Positions 1 to 8,916 of a stretch of 34,952 bases of DNA are shown here, piece after piece. Origin of the DNA: Clostridioides difficile. GTDB lineage: Bacteria; Bacillota; Clostridia; Peptostreptococcales; Peptostreptococcaceae. The notes below the pieces were generated by a model, which saw nothing but the letters and a program-made list of their open reading frames with translations, was not told the DNA's origin and did no database searches. The first letter of the stretch is position 1; each line of letters starts with the position of its first letter. Location of the stretch: assembly GCF_900243075.1 (NCBI RefSeq), contig NZ_OEZH01000118.1:1-34952 (forward strand), written 5' to 3'. The position numbers and the translations under genes were made by a program.

Positions 1-311
1 AGCAATTCAAGTAGTATTGGATAGGTTCTATCCTATCTCTACATATAAGTTTCCCTATATGCTGACTAATTTAGCTACTAACTCATGACTAAAGTCACAA
101 GTGTGCGTAGTTATTTTTTAATCAATTTAAGAAATTCAATTTGCCTCGACACAAGCATACTTAGCCCTCCCTACCTATGTTTATATGTTTATATTAACTA
201 CTATTTTAACATATTTCCTAACCATGTAAAATTACTAAGATACTTCCGTATTATAAAAGAATTTATGATACACCTTACTAAATTGATATAATAGATAATA
301 TAATTTCGAAA
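1..311. other. Left-edge intergenic sequence, no gene recognised
   Basis: No convincing coding region is visible. A 68-codon open frame at 85-291 (+) lacks a ribosome binding site and recognisable protein features. A short inverted repeat (ggatag-gtt-ctatcc) lies near position 19 but has no T tract. Whatever gene lies further left is outside the window. Confidence 0.4.
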
Positions 312-365
312 TAAAAAGTAAGGATATTTAGAAGTAGTCAACTGATTCTAAATATCCTTATTTTT
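312..365 (-). terminator. Intrinsic terminator of the aldolase/fructose PTS operon
   Basis: Perfect 15-bp stem, 319-333 paired with 346-360, with a 12-nt loop, lying just beyond the PTS stop codon. On the minus strand the stem is followed by CTTTTTAT. On the plus strand it is followed by TTTTTACT, so it may work in both directions. Confidence 0.85.
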
Positions 366-380
366 ACTCTTGTTTATAAT

Positions 381-2276
381 TTAAGCACCAAGTACTTCAA
401 CTTCACTATTTTCACTCTTTATAGTAGGCTTTGTTACCCCTATAATTAATGCTGTTATTACTGTACCAACTAATATACAAGCTATATATGCAACTGGTGC
501 ACTACATGCAAATGGTATTACAAATATTCCTCCATGTGGTGCCATTAAAGTTATATCTAGACTCATACATATTGCCCCACCTATACAAGAACCAATTATG
601 TTTGCTGGAATCATTCTTAATGGATCTGCAGCTGCAAATGGTATTGCTCCTTCTGTTATGAAAGATGCCCCCATTATAGCAGTTGGTAGGGATGACTTTC
701 TTTCTTCTTTAGTAAACTTGTTTTTGAATATTAACATAGCTAACGATATCGCTAATGGAGGTACCATTCCACCTACCATTAATGCTGCTGATGGTTCAAA
801 TATATTACTAGAGAACATCGCCAATCCAAATGCTGAAGCTGTTTTATTAATAGGTCCTCCCATATCTGATGCCATCATTCCTGCTAATATTGCACCTAAT
901 AATACTTTATTAGTTCCAGACATACTTTGTAACCAAGACTGTAAAGCTTCATTTAACCATGATGCTGGTGTGTTAACTACAAAGAACATTATAGCCCCAC
1001 TCGTAAATGCAATCAACAGTGGACATATCAATACAGCATTTACTCCCTTTAATACACCTGGTAAGTTTTCTGTTATCTTCATTACTCCTAAAGCTATATA
1101 TCCTGTTGCAAATCCTGCTACCATACCACCTATAAACCCTGAACCTCCAATAACTGCCATAAATCCAGCTATCATAGCAGGAGCAAAACCTTGTCTTCCT
1201 GCTATTGATTTAGCTATAAAACCAGCAAGTATCGGTATGAATAACTTAAATGCTGAATCGCCTCCAAGTTGTCCAAAGAATCCAGCTATAGGGTTGTATG
1301 TTTCATGAGTTGGGTCTGATGCAAATATACCAAACATAAATGCTATAGCTATACCAATCCCACCTATTACTACAAATGGAATCATTTCAGATACACCACT
1401 CATTAAGTGTTTATAAACACCTTTTTTCTCTGACCCTTGAAGTATTTCTTTTGAATCTTCTAAAGTTTTTCCACCTGGTTTAATTTCTTTAGCCATTCCA
1501 TTTTCAGCGTTTATAATTAAATTTTTAGCTAATGAAACATTCTTAGCATCTACTACTTTCTTTTGTAATACTTTTTTTCCTATAAATCTACTCATTTGAA
1601 CTTCTTTATCACAAGCTATTATTACATATTCAGCTCTTTTTATATCTTCTTTAGTCAATTTATTTTCTACACCTATAGCTCCATGAGTTTCTATTTTAAC
1701 TTCATATCCAAGTTCTTGCCCTGCTTCCTCTAATGCTTTTTTTGCCATAAAAGTATGAGCTATCCCTGTTGGGCATCCTGTTATTCCAACTATAAGACCT
1801 TTATTTTGATTATCACTTGAATCTCCTGATTCTACGGCTTTATTATTAAATATATTTAATATTTCATATGGAGTTTCTGCACTTAGTAGGTGCTTAAGAA
1901 GATTTTCGTCCATTAGATATGTAGCTAGTTTAGATATAATCTTAAGATGCTCATCTAAACCTGATTCTGGAACTGCTATCATAAAAAATGACCTAAGTTT
2001 TTGACCATCATTATCCGTAATTTCCTTATCAGTTCTTAAATACATCATTACAGGTTGCTTTACTGAACTTGACTTGGCATGAGGGATAGCAATTAAATTC
2101 CCCATGTTAGTTGATGATTCTTTTTCACGTTTATTAATATCAACTATAAACTTTTCTTTATCATTTATATAATTTCCTTGATACAGATGATTTGCCATAT
2201 AATCAATCACATCTTTTTTAGTTTGTAATTGTTTATCTAGTATAATACAATCACTTCGTAATATTTGACCTATCAT
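381..2276 (-). CDS. fruA: Fructose-type PTS transporter, fused EIIABC
   Basis: Phosphotransferase permease that imports and phosphorylates fructose or a related ketohexose. The 631-residue protein holds EIIA (active His66 in IAIPHAK), EIIB (GITGCPTGIAHTF, phosphocysteine near residue 164) and a C-terminal multi-span EIIC, the usual order and length for the fructose family. I chose the start at 2276 because GGAGGGGAGAATTT precedes that ATG. An upstream in-frame ATG at 2336 would add 20 residues, overlap the aldolase gene and lose the RBS. The gene lies 35 nt after the aldolase gene in one operon and ends at the terminator at 312-365. No 1-phosphofructokinase gene is present, so the sugar could be fructose, tagatose or another ketose. 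The family call is secure; the exact substrate is not. Confidence 0.9.
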   Translation of the reverse strand: MIGQILRSDCIILDKQLQTKKDVIDYMANHLYQGNYINDKEKFIVDINKREKESSTNMGNLIAIPHAKSSSVKQPVMMYLRTDKEITDNDGQKLRSFFMIAVPESGLDEHLKIISKLATYLMDENLLKHLLSAETPYEILNIFNNKAVESGDSSDNQNKGLIVGITGCPTGIAHTFMAKKALEEAGQELGYEVKIETHGAIGVENKLTKEDIKRAEYVIIACDKEVQMSRFIGKKVLQKKVVDAKNVSLAKNLIINAENGMAKEIKPGGKTLEDSKEILQGSEKKGVYKHLMSGVSEMIPFVVIGGIGIAIAFMFGIFASDPTHETYNPIAGFFGQLGGDSAFKLFIPILAGFIAKSIAGRQGFAPAMIAGFMAVIGGSGFIGGMVAGFATGYIALGVMKITENLPGVLKGVNAVLICPLLIAFTSGAIMFFVVNTPASWLNEALQSWLQSMSGTNKVLLGAILAGMMASDMGGPINKTASAFGLAMFSSNIFEPSAALMVGGMVPPLAISLAMLIFKNKFTKEERKSSLPTAIMGASFITEGAIPFAAADPLRMIPANIIGSCIGGAICMSLDITLMAPHGGIFVIPFACSAPVAYIACILVGTVITALIIGVTKPTIKSENSEVEVLGA

Positions 2277-2311
2277 AAATTCTCCCCTCCTTTTTATTTG
2301 TTTCCTCATAA

Positions 2312-3190
2312 CTAATTCTTGTTTTTGTAAAAGCATTTTAATTTATCTATATCATTGAATAAATTCATTTTAAACTCTATAACTTCTCTTGCAGCATCTA
2401 TACATGGTGGATATATAGTATCTGGCTCATATAAACTTGGATTTTGTTCCAATAGTTCTCTACACTTCTTATAATATGCTGACTTAACATCACTTGAAAT
2501 ATTTATTTTACAAACTCCTAGTTTAACTGCTTGTGCTATTTCTTCATCTGGATTTGATGACCCCCCATGAAGAACTAAAGGTATATCTACTACTTCTCTT
2601 ATTTCTTTTAATAAATCTAATTTAAGTTCTGGTTTAAACCCTTTTGGATATATACCATGTGCTGTACCAATTGCAATAGCTAGTGTATCTACTCCTGTTT
2701 TTTCAACAAAATCCCTAGCTAATTTTGAATCTGTATATATTATTTCATCAGAACCACCTTCTCCTGATGTCCCTGTTGTTCCTATTGTTCCAAGTTCTCC
2801 CTCTACAGATATATTTAAGCCTTTTGCTATCTCTACTACTTCCCTAGATATAGCTACATTTTCTTCATATGGTAAATGTGACCCATCAATCATTACTGAT
2901 GTAAATCCACATCTTATTGCTCTTAATATTTGTTCTTTATTTTCCCCATGATCTAAGTGTATTACCATAGGTACCTTGCTCTTATTTGCTTCTTCTATAC
3001 AACTAGCTACAAAGCTATCTCCTAGGAAACTTAGCTCATTTGGGTGTATTGCAAGTATTACTGGTGCATTTTTTTCGTTAGCACTCTGTACTACTGCTTT
3101 AAGTATTTGCCCACTTCCTATATTAAATGCTGGTACAGCAAATTGATTTTCTTGTGCTACTTTTAACATTTCCTTCATATTTATTAACAT
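2312..3190 (-). CDS. Class II fructose/tagatose-bisphosphate aldolase family protein
   Basis: Zn-dependent aldolase of the FbaA/GatY/KbaY family, 292 residues, typical length. Visible motifs are the N-terminal MKEML..A....FAVPAFN, the metal-binding region IHLDHG (Asp80, His81), GTAHGIYPKG (second Zn His) and LHGGSS (third Zn His and phosphate loop). It cleaves a ketose bisphosphate or phosphate to dihydroxyacetone phosphate plus an aldehyde. It is the first gene of the operon; GGGAGGT sits 6 nt before the ATG. Pairing with a fructose-type PTS and no sugar-phosphate kinase suggests a dedicated catabolic aldolase rather than the housekeeping glycolytic enzyme. Tagatose- versus fructose-bisphosphate specificity cannot be read from sequence alone. 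Confidence 0.9.
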   Translation of the reverse strand: MLINMKEMLKVAQENQFAVPAFNIGSGQILKAVVQSANEKNAPVILAIHPNELSFLGDSFVASCIEEANKSKVPMVIHLDHGENKEQILRAIRCGFTSVMIDGSHLPYEENVAISREVVEIAKGLNISVEGELGTIGTTGTSGEGGSDEIIYTDSKLARDFVEKTGVDTLAIAIGTAHGIYPKGFKPELKLDLLKEIREVVDIPLVLHGGSSNPDEEIAQAVKLGVCKINISSDVKSAYYKKCRELLEQNPSLYEPDTIYPPCIDAAREVIEFKMNLFNDIDKLKCFYKNKN

Positions 3191-3291
3191 ATTGTACCTC
3201 CCGATATTTTAAATTTTAGGTTGAGTTTGCTTCTTATTAATTTTTTTGTTGTTTATATTTAAATAATATCAGGTTAATAAAGGTCAGAAAA

Positions 3292-3308
3292 TAACAATCG
3301 TTTTCCTT
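3292..3308 (-). promoter_or_regulatory. Candidate CcpA (cre) site in the aldolase/PTS leader
   Basis: The minus strand reads aaggaaaacgattgtta, a near match to clostridial cre consensus sequences (GAAAA-N-G followed by a T-rich half). It would lie roughly 10-27 nt downstream of the predicted transcription start, where CcpA binding typically blocks elongation. The match is imperfect. Confidence 0.45.
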
Positions 3309-3310
3309 AT

Positions 3311-3350
3311 TGAAAAGGAACTTTTATTATACACTTTGAGTTCCTTTTCA
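3311..3350 (-). promoter_or_regulatory. Promoter -10 inside a perfect 12-bp inverted repeat (operator candidate)
   Basis: tgaaaaggaact (3311-3322) and agttccttttca (3339-3350) are perfect inverted copies separated by 16 nt. The spacer holds a consensus minus-strand -10, TATAAT, at 3326-3331; the -35 is weak (ttagtg). No T tract follows either arm, so this is better read as a protein-binding operator at the promoter than as a terminator. The predicted start near 3319 leaves a leader of about 130 nt. Confidence 0.55.
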
Positions 3351-3525
3351 CTAAATAATTTTTAGAAGTCTGTATCATCGTTAATTATACCTCTCATGTA
3401 CATCTTCTCTTTTTAAGCATTTTAATTTAATATACTTTAGCTTTCCTAGATTTTTATAGTAAGCAATTAAGGTACTTTAACTATAAATTTAAAGATACTC
3501 ATGCCATAGTTAGTGCTATATTTGA
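3351..3525. other. Intergenic sequence, nothing recognised
   Basis: This AT-rich stretch lies between the aldolase promoter and the terminator of the next operon. I see no open frame with an RBS and no strong hairpin. Confidence 0.4.
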
Positions 3526-3571
3526 ATCAAAAAAATTAAAAAGATATTAGCTATTTAGCCAATATCTTTTT
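3526..3571 (-). terminator. Intrinsic terminator of the ABC importer operon
   Basis: Stem aaaaagatatt (3538-3548) pairs with aatatcttttt (3561-3571); an inner gct/agc pairing lengthens it. On the minus strand it is followed by a T-rich tract (taattttttt). It lies about 170 nt after the permease stop codon. Confidence 0.8.
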
Positions 3572-3618
3572 GTAGATTTCAATGGTAGAGATGATTTATA
3601 GGAATCATACTCACTATT
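3571..3618 (-). repeat. Terminator-linked repeat, copy A
   Basis: On the minus strand this starts GTGAGTATGATTCC and ends ACCATTGAAATCTAC, immediately before the terminator stem. It resembles copies at 9567-9616, 28684-28710 and, in part, 31414-31446. Function unknown. Confidence 0.45.
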
Positions 3619-3742
3619 ATCTAATTTTGTACTTCCATAAACTTGACATAAAACACCAAAAATAACACCCATCGAGTTTATATCTAAGGAATAAAATGAC
3701 TTGGTTTTCTAAACACCAATTTATAAATTAGCCTTTGTTATT

Positions 3743-5437
3743 TTATGTAAATCTTTTTCTATCTAATTTAAAAATTATTCCTAATGCTACATAGCATATA
3801 CCAATTACTAATACACCATAAGCCATAGATACTCCTATCTTAAATTCTTGCATATTAGTTACAATAGAAATTGAAATAGGTCTATTATAAACACCATAAA
3901 GTAAGGCTGACATTGTATATTCTCCAATTGTACGAATGAATACTAATATAGCTCCTGAAATTATTCCTGGCATCATATTTGGTACTATTACATTATAAAA
4001 GGTTTTTACCCTTCCAGCACCTAAGCTCCTTGATGATTCTTCTAGTCCTAAATTTATTGACTTCATAGCAACCTCATTGGAGGAAAATAATAATGGCAAG
4101 GCATAAATTGTATATGCTATAGGTAAAATATAAAAACCACCTATTAAGGATTCATTAAAAGCAAATATACTTTTTTGATTAAATGTATTAATTAGGTTAA
4201 CCGCAATGGCACTTGCAGGCATACTCCAAGGCAACATTATAATAAATTTTGCTAGTCGATTATATGTAGTATCCTTTTTAATTACTAAATACGATACTGG
4301 TACAGTGATTATCAATCCTGCTGCCACTGCCATTAAAGACATTTTCAAACTGTTTAATATAGGCTGTAATACACGTGATTTTTGGAAAATCATCTGATAG
4401 TTTTCCAGTGTAAAGTCTCTAGGAAATATAGTTGTCATAATTGAATGTGTGCTTACAAAGGACAAGTATACAATAGTAATTATAGGAAGCATAATCATAA
4501 TAATTTGTATTTCAATAATAATCTTACATACAAATGTAAATAAGTCTTTTTTTCTATTATTAACTTTATAACTTTGAGATTTTAAGGATGGTACTACTCC
4601 ATATTTTTTGCCATAATACTGTAATAAAATCATAAATAAAATACCCATTAGTAATAAAGTAATTACTTGAACTGAGGCTATATCCATGTGGTTATTAGCC
4701 TTAGACCTAACAATCTGAGTACTTAAAACTTTAAAACCACCACCTATAAGATTTGGAGCTGAGAAAGAACTAATCCCTGATGCAAAAGTTATAATAGTAG
4801 AAGTTATAACCGCAGGTGTAATAACAGGCCATATTACATCAAAAAATACTCTGAGCTTTGATGCTCCCATTCCTTTTGCAGCTTCAACTGTTGAGTAATC
4901 CACATATTTTAAGGCAACATATACATTTAAATAAAAATACACATACTGAGTATAGGCAACCACAAATAAAATACCCTTTAATCCACTAAAATCATAAGGT
5001 TTTTTGATAAAGGGTAGTAAAATTTCTATAGATTTTGTAACTATCCCACTTTCTCCATAAATCTGAATACATGCAATTACCATAATTACTCCAGGAATCA
5101 TCATTGGACTTAGTAAAAGAATATGTATGATTTTTTTGTGTTTATCACAAACAAATGTCATATATAAGGCAAGTGATATTCCCATAATTCCACATACGAG
5201 TACAGAACACAATCCCAAAATTATAGTATTACTTACTACCCTTAAATTATTAGTATTTGAAAAATATTCTTTGAAAACTTCAAAAGAATATCCACCTTTA
5301 CCTTGGAATGCTTGTACAAAGGTGTTGCCTATTGGTACGATAATATATCCAATCAAAATCAAAAATAATATACTATATAAAATAATAGAAATAACACTTT
5401 TAGGTGTGAATTTACTATGGTTTATTTTTTTAATCAT
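3743..5437 (-). CDS. ABC importer permease, fused double BPD/MetI-type protein
   Basis: Inner-membrane channel of an Fe3+/thiamine/phosphonate-class ABC importer, 564 residues with about 12 hydrophobic spans. Two homologous permease halves each carry an EAA loop: EAAKGMGASKLRVFF....P in the first and EESSRSLGAGRVKTFY....P in the second. This FbpB/ThiP-like architecture supplies both transmembrane halves in one chain. I chose the ATG at 5437 because AAGGTGA lies just upstream and the codon follows the ATPase stop by one base. An in-frame ATG at 5458 would overlap the ATPase gene by 20 nt. It is the last gene of its operon. The transported substrate is not determinable here. Confidence 0.85.
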   Translation of the reverse strand: MIKKINHSKFTPKSVISIILYSILFLILIGYIIVPIGNTFVQAFQGKGGYSFEVFKEYFSNTNNLRVVSNTIILGLCSVLVCGIMGISLALYMTFVCDKHKKIIHILLLSPMMIPGVIMVIACIQIYGESGIVTKSIEILLPFIKKPYDFSGLKGILFVVAYTQYVYFYLNVYVALKYVDYSTVEAAKGMGASKLRVFFDVIWPVITPAVITSTIITFASGISSFSAPNLIGGGFKVLSTQIVRSKANNHMDIASVQVITLLLMGILFMILLQYYGKKYGVVPSLKSQSYKVNNRKKDLFTFVCKIIIEIQIIMIMLPIITIVYLSFVSTHSIMTTIFPRDFTLENYQMIFQKSRVLQPILNSLKMSLMAVAAGLIITVPVSYLVIKKDTTYNRLAKFIIMLPWSMPASAIAVNLINTFNQKSIFAFNESLIGGFYILPIAYTIYALPLLFSSNEVAMKSINLGLEESSRSLGAGRVKTFYNVIVPNMMPGIISGAILVFIRTIGEYTMSALLYGVYNRPISISIVTNMQEFKIGVSMAYGVLVIGICYVALGIIFKLDRKRFT

Positions 5438-5438
5438 A

Positions 5439-6431
5439 TTATTCACCTTGTAGCACACCTAAATATGCCCTATCCCCTACGTTTAATTTATTGCTATTAT
5501 TCAGTCTATTAAGTTCAGTTACTTGATACTTTTTTCCATCATTTGATACTATATATTCTAAAATTGCTCCTAAGAAATTCTTAGATTCTACTTTTACTTT
5601 TACAAAACCTCTTTGGTTAGTATTTTGCAATAATACCATTTCTTCAGGTCTTTTATAAATATAAGGCTTTGTCTCTTTTTCAATATTAAAATTAACATAA
5701 TCTTCTTTTTCAATACAGTTTGAAGTACCTACAAAGTTTGCTACAAAATCATTCAATGGTTTTTTGTAAACTTCCATTGGCACACCAATTTGAAGAACTT
5801 TACCCTTATCCATTACAGCTATTCTATCAGAAATAGCTAAGGCTTCTTGTTGATCATGAGTAATAAATAAAGTAGTAATACCTATCTTTTGCTGTATATC
5901 TCTTATTTCTTCTCTCATCTTGATTCTTAAAGCTATATCTAGATTAGACATTGGCTCATCTAATAAAAGCATAGTAGGCTCAGTCGCTAACGCTCTTGCT
6001 ACTGCCACCCTTTGTTGCTGTCCACCAGATAATTCATCAATCTTTTTCTTCCTAAAATCTTTCATTCCTGCCAGCTCTAAATAATTATCACATTTTTCCT
6101 TTATAATTTTTTTAGACAGCTTTTTTATTTTCAATCCATAAGATACATTTTCTTCAACAGTCATATTTGGAAACAGTGCATAGTTTTGAAAAACAGTTCC
6201 CATATTTCTATTTTCTGGCTCTAGGTTGGTAATATTTTTATCACCAACATAAATACTTCCAGAAGAAGGTTTTATAAATCCACCAATTATTCTTAAAATA
6301 GTCGTTTTTCCACATCCAGAAGGACCTAATAAAGTAAAAAACTCTCCTTCTTTAATGGATATATTAACATCATGTAATACTTTTTCTTTTCCATAATAAT
6401 GATTAATTTCTTTTAATTCTATATTCTTCAT
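5439..6431 (-). CDS. ABC importer ATP-binding protein (FbpC/PotA class)
   Basis: Cytoplasmic ATPase that powers the neighbouring permease. The 330 residues show Walker A GPSGCGKT (36-43), a Q-loop in QNYALFPNMTVEENV, signature LSGGQQQRVAVARAL, Walker B LLLDEPMSNLD and the switch His in ITHDQQEA. A C-terminal extension of about 90 residues is consistent with the TOBE-type regulatory domain of this class. GTGGAG precedes the ATG. The stop codon lies one base before the permease start, so the two are probably translationally coupled. The class transports iron, polyamines, thiamine or phosphonates; which applies here is open. Confidence 0.9.
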   Translation of the reverse strand: MKNIELKEINHYYGKEKVLHDVNISIKEGEFFTLLGPSGCGKTTILRIIGGFIKPSSGSIYVGDKNITNLEPENRNMGTVFQNYALFPNMTVEENVSYGLKIKKLSKKIIKEKCDNYLELAGMKDFRKKKIDELSGGQQQRVAVARALATEPTMLLLDEPMSNLDIALRIKMREEIRDIQQKIGITTLFITHDQQEALAISDRIAVMDKGKVLQIGVPMEVYKKPLNDFVANFVGTSNCIEKEDYVNFNIEKETKPYIYKRPEEMVLLQNTNQRGFVKVKVESKNFLGAILEYIVSNDGKKYQVTELNRLNNSNKLNVGDRAYLGVLQGE

Positions 6432-6449
6432 ATCGTCTCCACAAATTAT

Positions 6450-7307
6450 CTAATATTTATAAATCTCCAAATATACACATGATGAATCATCATAGATTTT
6501 AAATCTAGGAAACTCTATTGCCATTTCATCATCCTTTTCTAGTTCCCTAACTTTTCTATATATATAATCTATACCTTTAATCTCTGCTATTTTCATCATT
6601 TCATCTTTATCAAAAATCTTATATCTATCATATCCACATGAAAAACCATCACTAGCCATCATAATTTTCATTTTATATTCTATATCAATAAATCCACTTA
6701 CACAATTATCAACAGCCTCTTTAGAAAATTCCAAAGCCCAATATCCACCTACAGTATTTTTCTTAAGTCTATTTTCTATTATAATCGGCATTACCTCGGC
6801 TTTTCTCTCCTTTAAAGTAAGATTTGTAGAATCTTTGACCTCTTGCATAAAATCAAATACTTTTTTATCAAGCCCACATAGAGTCTCATCTTTTAAAATT
6901 TTCACAGATTCATTATAGCTAACTAATAAAGTACAATCTCCTAAAAGTAAATACTCTATCTTATCTTTATAAAACTTTAATATAGAGCATGAGCAAGAAG
7001 GAATATCTATTGTTTCTACTTCTTTATCACCTATTAATTTGTAATACTCTTTTGTTATTTCCTCAATGCCTTCTTTAATAATTACTTTTAAGCTCTCTTC
7101 TCTTCCTACATTATCATGAAGATAACTATTCCACCAATTTACATACCATTTGGCATCACTTTCTGTAGAGACTAAGTTCTTATTATTTAAACCTGTAGCT
7201 CCATCAAGTACCCATGCCCCATAGGGTGATAAACCTATGATATCTTCGTTAAAATCTCCACTACCTTTATTACATAATAATTTGTAATCACTAATTTTTA
7301 GTCCCAT
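6450..7307 (-). CDS. PP2C-like protein phosphatase family protein
   Basis: Predicted soluble 285-residue protein of the PP2C/PPM metal-dependent phosphatase fold. Visible motifs are NEDIIG (residues 20-25, first metal Asp), WVLDGATG (about 32-39), LLGDCTLLVSY and ASDGFSCGYD. These match the order of PP2C metal sites, though the usual DGxGG is DGATG. The start at 7307 is set by AAGGAGATAAAA; a longer in-frame start would add 33 residues without an RBS. It sits between the genes for the importer's binding protein and ATPase, 18 nt before the ATPase gene. A phosphatase inside such an operon is unusual. It could act on a phosphoprotein or on a small phosphorylated compound brought in by the transporter; nothing here distinguishes these. 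Confidence 0.75.
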   Translation of the reverse strand: MGLKISDYKLLCNKGSGDFNEDIIGLSPYGAWVLDGATGLNNKNLVSTESDAKWYVNWWNSYLHDNVGREESLKVIIKEGIEEITKEYYKLIGDKEVETIDIPSCSCSILKFYKDKIEYLLLGDCTLLVSYNESVKILKDETLCGLDKKVFDFMQEVKDSTNLTLKERKAEVMPIIIENRLKKNTVGGYWALEFSKEAVDNCVSGFIDIEYKMKIMMASDGFSCGYDRYKIFDKDEMMKIAEIKGIDYIYRKVRELEKDDEMAIEFPRFKIYDDSSCVYLEIYKY

Positions 7308-7527
7308 TTTTATCTCCTTGCTCACATAAATTGTACTTTTACTATAATTAAAAGTTTTGCATAATAAAAAATTCTCTTCATTTGAACGACTACGTCTACG
7401 AATCACTTCATATCGCCAACTACTTCTTCAGTTGCTCAAAAGCTATTTTATTTAATATTAGTGTATTAGTATCATTTGGTTGTATGAGTTATACAAAATT
7501 ATGAGATACTATAGTTCCCTCATACGT

Positions 7528-7556
7528 AAAATAGCGAGGAAAATCCTCACTATTTT
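7528..7556 (-). terminator. Hairpin between binding-protein and phosphatase genes
   Basis: Stem aaaatag-c-gagga (7528-7540) pairs with tcctc-a-ctatttt (7544-7556), with a 3-nt loop and short T runs on both strands. It may partly terminate transcription, so that the abundant binding protein is made in excess over the membrane and ATPase subunits. No clear promoter was found for the genes downstream. Confidence 0.6.
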
Positions 7557-7585
7557 TGTATATAATATTAAATTATTTAATTAGG

Positions 7586-8629
7586 CTATTTTATAGTTTT
7601 ATTGTTATCTATTATATCTGTTTCCCACTTTTCAATCCAGTTAGATTGATTTTTTCCAATTACAGACCAATCTACATCCATAGCTTTATATTCTTTTGAC
7701 ATCCACTTTGGTGAATCTTTAAGTGCAGAATCTAATGTTGGAATACGGTTAAAATCATTTGCAACCATAGCTTGAACTTTAGCACTTCCAACAAAATCTA
7801 CGAATTTAGCTGCTGCATTTGGATGTGGTGCATTTTTTAGAGCTGCTACACAGTCTGTGATTACTACAGAACCACTCTCTGCATCTACAACTTCTAATGG
7901 CATATTATTTTTTTCTTTATTATCTATTATATCACTTAATACTGCAATAGATATTGCTGCTTCACCTTTACCTATTGCTGAATACATAACACTTCCGCTA
8001 TTGTAGTAGTTCTTTATATTTTTATTTAAATCCTCAAGGTACTTCCAAGCTTCATCTTCACTCTTAGTAGTTGAGTAGTAATTGATTAAATTACTAACAG
8101 TAGAACGCATAGATGATGATAATGAGTCTCTAGTAACTATTAAGTCTTTATATTCTTCTTTTGTTAAATCGCTCCAATCTTTTGGTGCTTTATCAGCTGA
8201 TAATAGTTTTGTGTTATAAAACATCATTACTGGTGTTTTTATAGTTCCATACCAATATCCGTCTGAATCTTTGTAAGACTTGTCTAATTCATTGTCCCAG
8301 CTTGGTTCAGTCTTTTCATATAATCCTTCTTCTTTTAATTGCATGTATGTAGATGTATCTCCACCAAACATTATATCTGCTTGTGGATTATCTTTTTCAC
8401 TTCTAACACGATCTGCTAGTTCACCTTTTAAGTTTATGAATTCAACATTAACGCCTGTTTCCTTTGTAAATTCTTCAGAAATTGCTCCTAGCATATCCTC
8501 TCCATGTGTAGTATATACTACTAATGTATCCTCTAATTCATCATTTTTTGATGTGCTATCATTGCTACAAGCTACAAGTGATAATGACATTACTACAGAT
8601 AATAAAATAGCTGCTATTTTTCTTTTCAT
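7586..8629 (-). CDS. ABC importer solute-binding lipoprotein (Fe3+/phosphonate class)
   Basis: Extracytoplasmic receptor of the importer, 347 residues. It has a lipoprotein signal peptide: basic MKRK, hydrophobic core, and lipobox LVAC with the lipidated Cys at residue 21. The mature part starts LVVYTTHGEDMLGAISEEFTKETGV, typical of periplasmic binding proteins of the iron/2-aminoethylphosphonate group, and later has DIMFGGDTSTYMQL and the GYWYGT strand. GGGGGAGGAAT precedes the ATG. It is the first gene of the unit and has its own strong promoter. Ligand identity is not resolved; iron chelate, aminoethylphosphonate and spermidine-type ligands are all possible. Confidence 0.85.
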   Translation of the reverse strand: MKRKIAAILLSVVMSLSLVACSNDSTSKNDELEDTLVVYTTHGEDMLGAISEEFTKETGVNVEFINLKGELADRVRSEKDNPQADIMFGGDTSTYMQLKEEGLYEKTEPSWDNELDKSYKDSDGYWYGTIKTPVMMFYNTKLLSADKAPKDWSDLTKEEYKDLIVTRDSLSSSMRSTVSNLINYYSTTKSEDEAWKYLEDLNKNIKNYYNSGSVMYSAIGKGEAAISIAVLSDIIDNKEKNNMPLEVVDAESGSVVITDCVAALKNAPHPNAAAKFVDFVGSAKVQAMVANDFNRIPTLDSALKDSPKWMSKEYKAMDVDWSVIGKNQSNWIEKWETDIIDNNKTIK

Positions 8630-8652
8630 ATTGATTCCTCCCCCATATTCTC

Positions 8653-8688
8653 CATGTTCATTTTAAATGTTATTATTCTTGTAGTCAA
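8653..8688 (-). promoter_or_regulatory. Vegetative promoter of the binding-protein gene
   Basis: Minus-strand TTGACT (8683-8688), a 17-nt spacer, then TAAAAT (8660-8665). The predicted start near 8653 gives a short leader that carries the GGGGGAGG ribosome binding site. Confidence 0.65.
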
Positions 8689-8916
8689 TGATTCAACAAT
8701 AATCTATATAATTGTATTTTTCTATAATCACTGATTTTATTATTGTTTTTTTCTATGGTTATACTTATTTTTATATATATAATTTTTATATTCACATTAA
8801 TCCATTTTAAATCTTGGTATTTTATTTCTTTAAAACATATTTTTAATATTAGTATTATTATCATTATTTAAATGTATTTTGGATAACGTATCAGACAATA
8901 CAATGCTATCTATAAA
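8689..8916. other. AT-rich intergenic sequence
   Basis: Upstream flank of the binding-protein promoter. It has many A/T runs, but I see no gene and no strong hairpin. Confidence 0.4.

Noticed and set aside
85-291. 68-codon plus-strand open frame at the left edge
   Set aside because: No ribosome binding site, no recognisable domain and biased low-complexity composition.
598-1308. 236-codon open frame on the plus strand
   Set aside because: It is the exact antisense of the EIIC domain of the fructose PTS gene; the product has no RBS and reads as a shadow of conserved membrane-protein codons.
3311-3350. Intrinsic terminator upstream of the aldolase gene
   Set aside because: The stem is perfect but neither strand has a T run after it, and the spacer carries a consensus -10 sequence; an operator is more likely.
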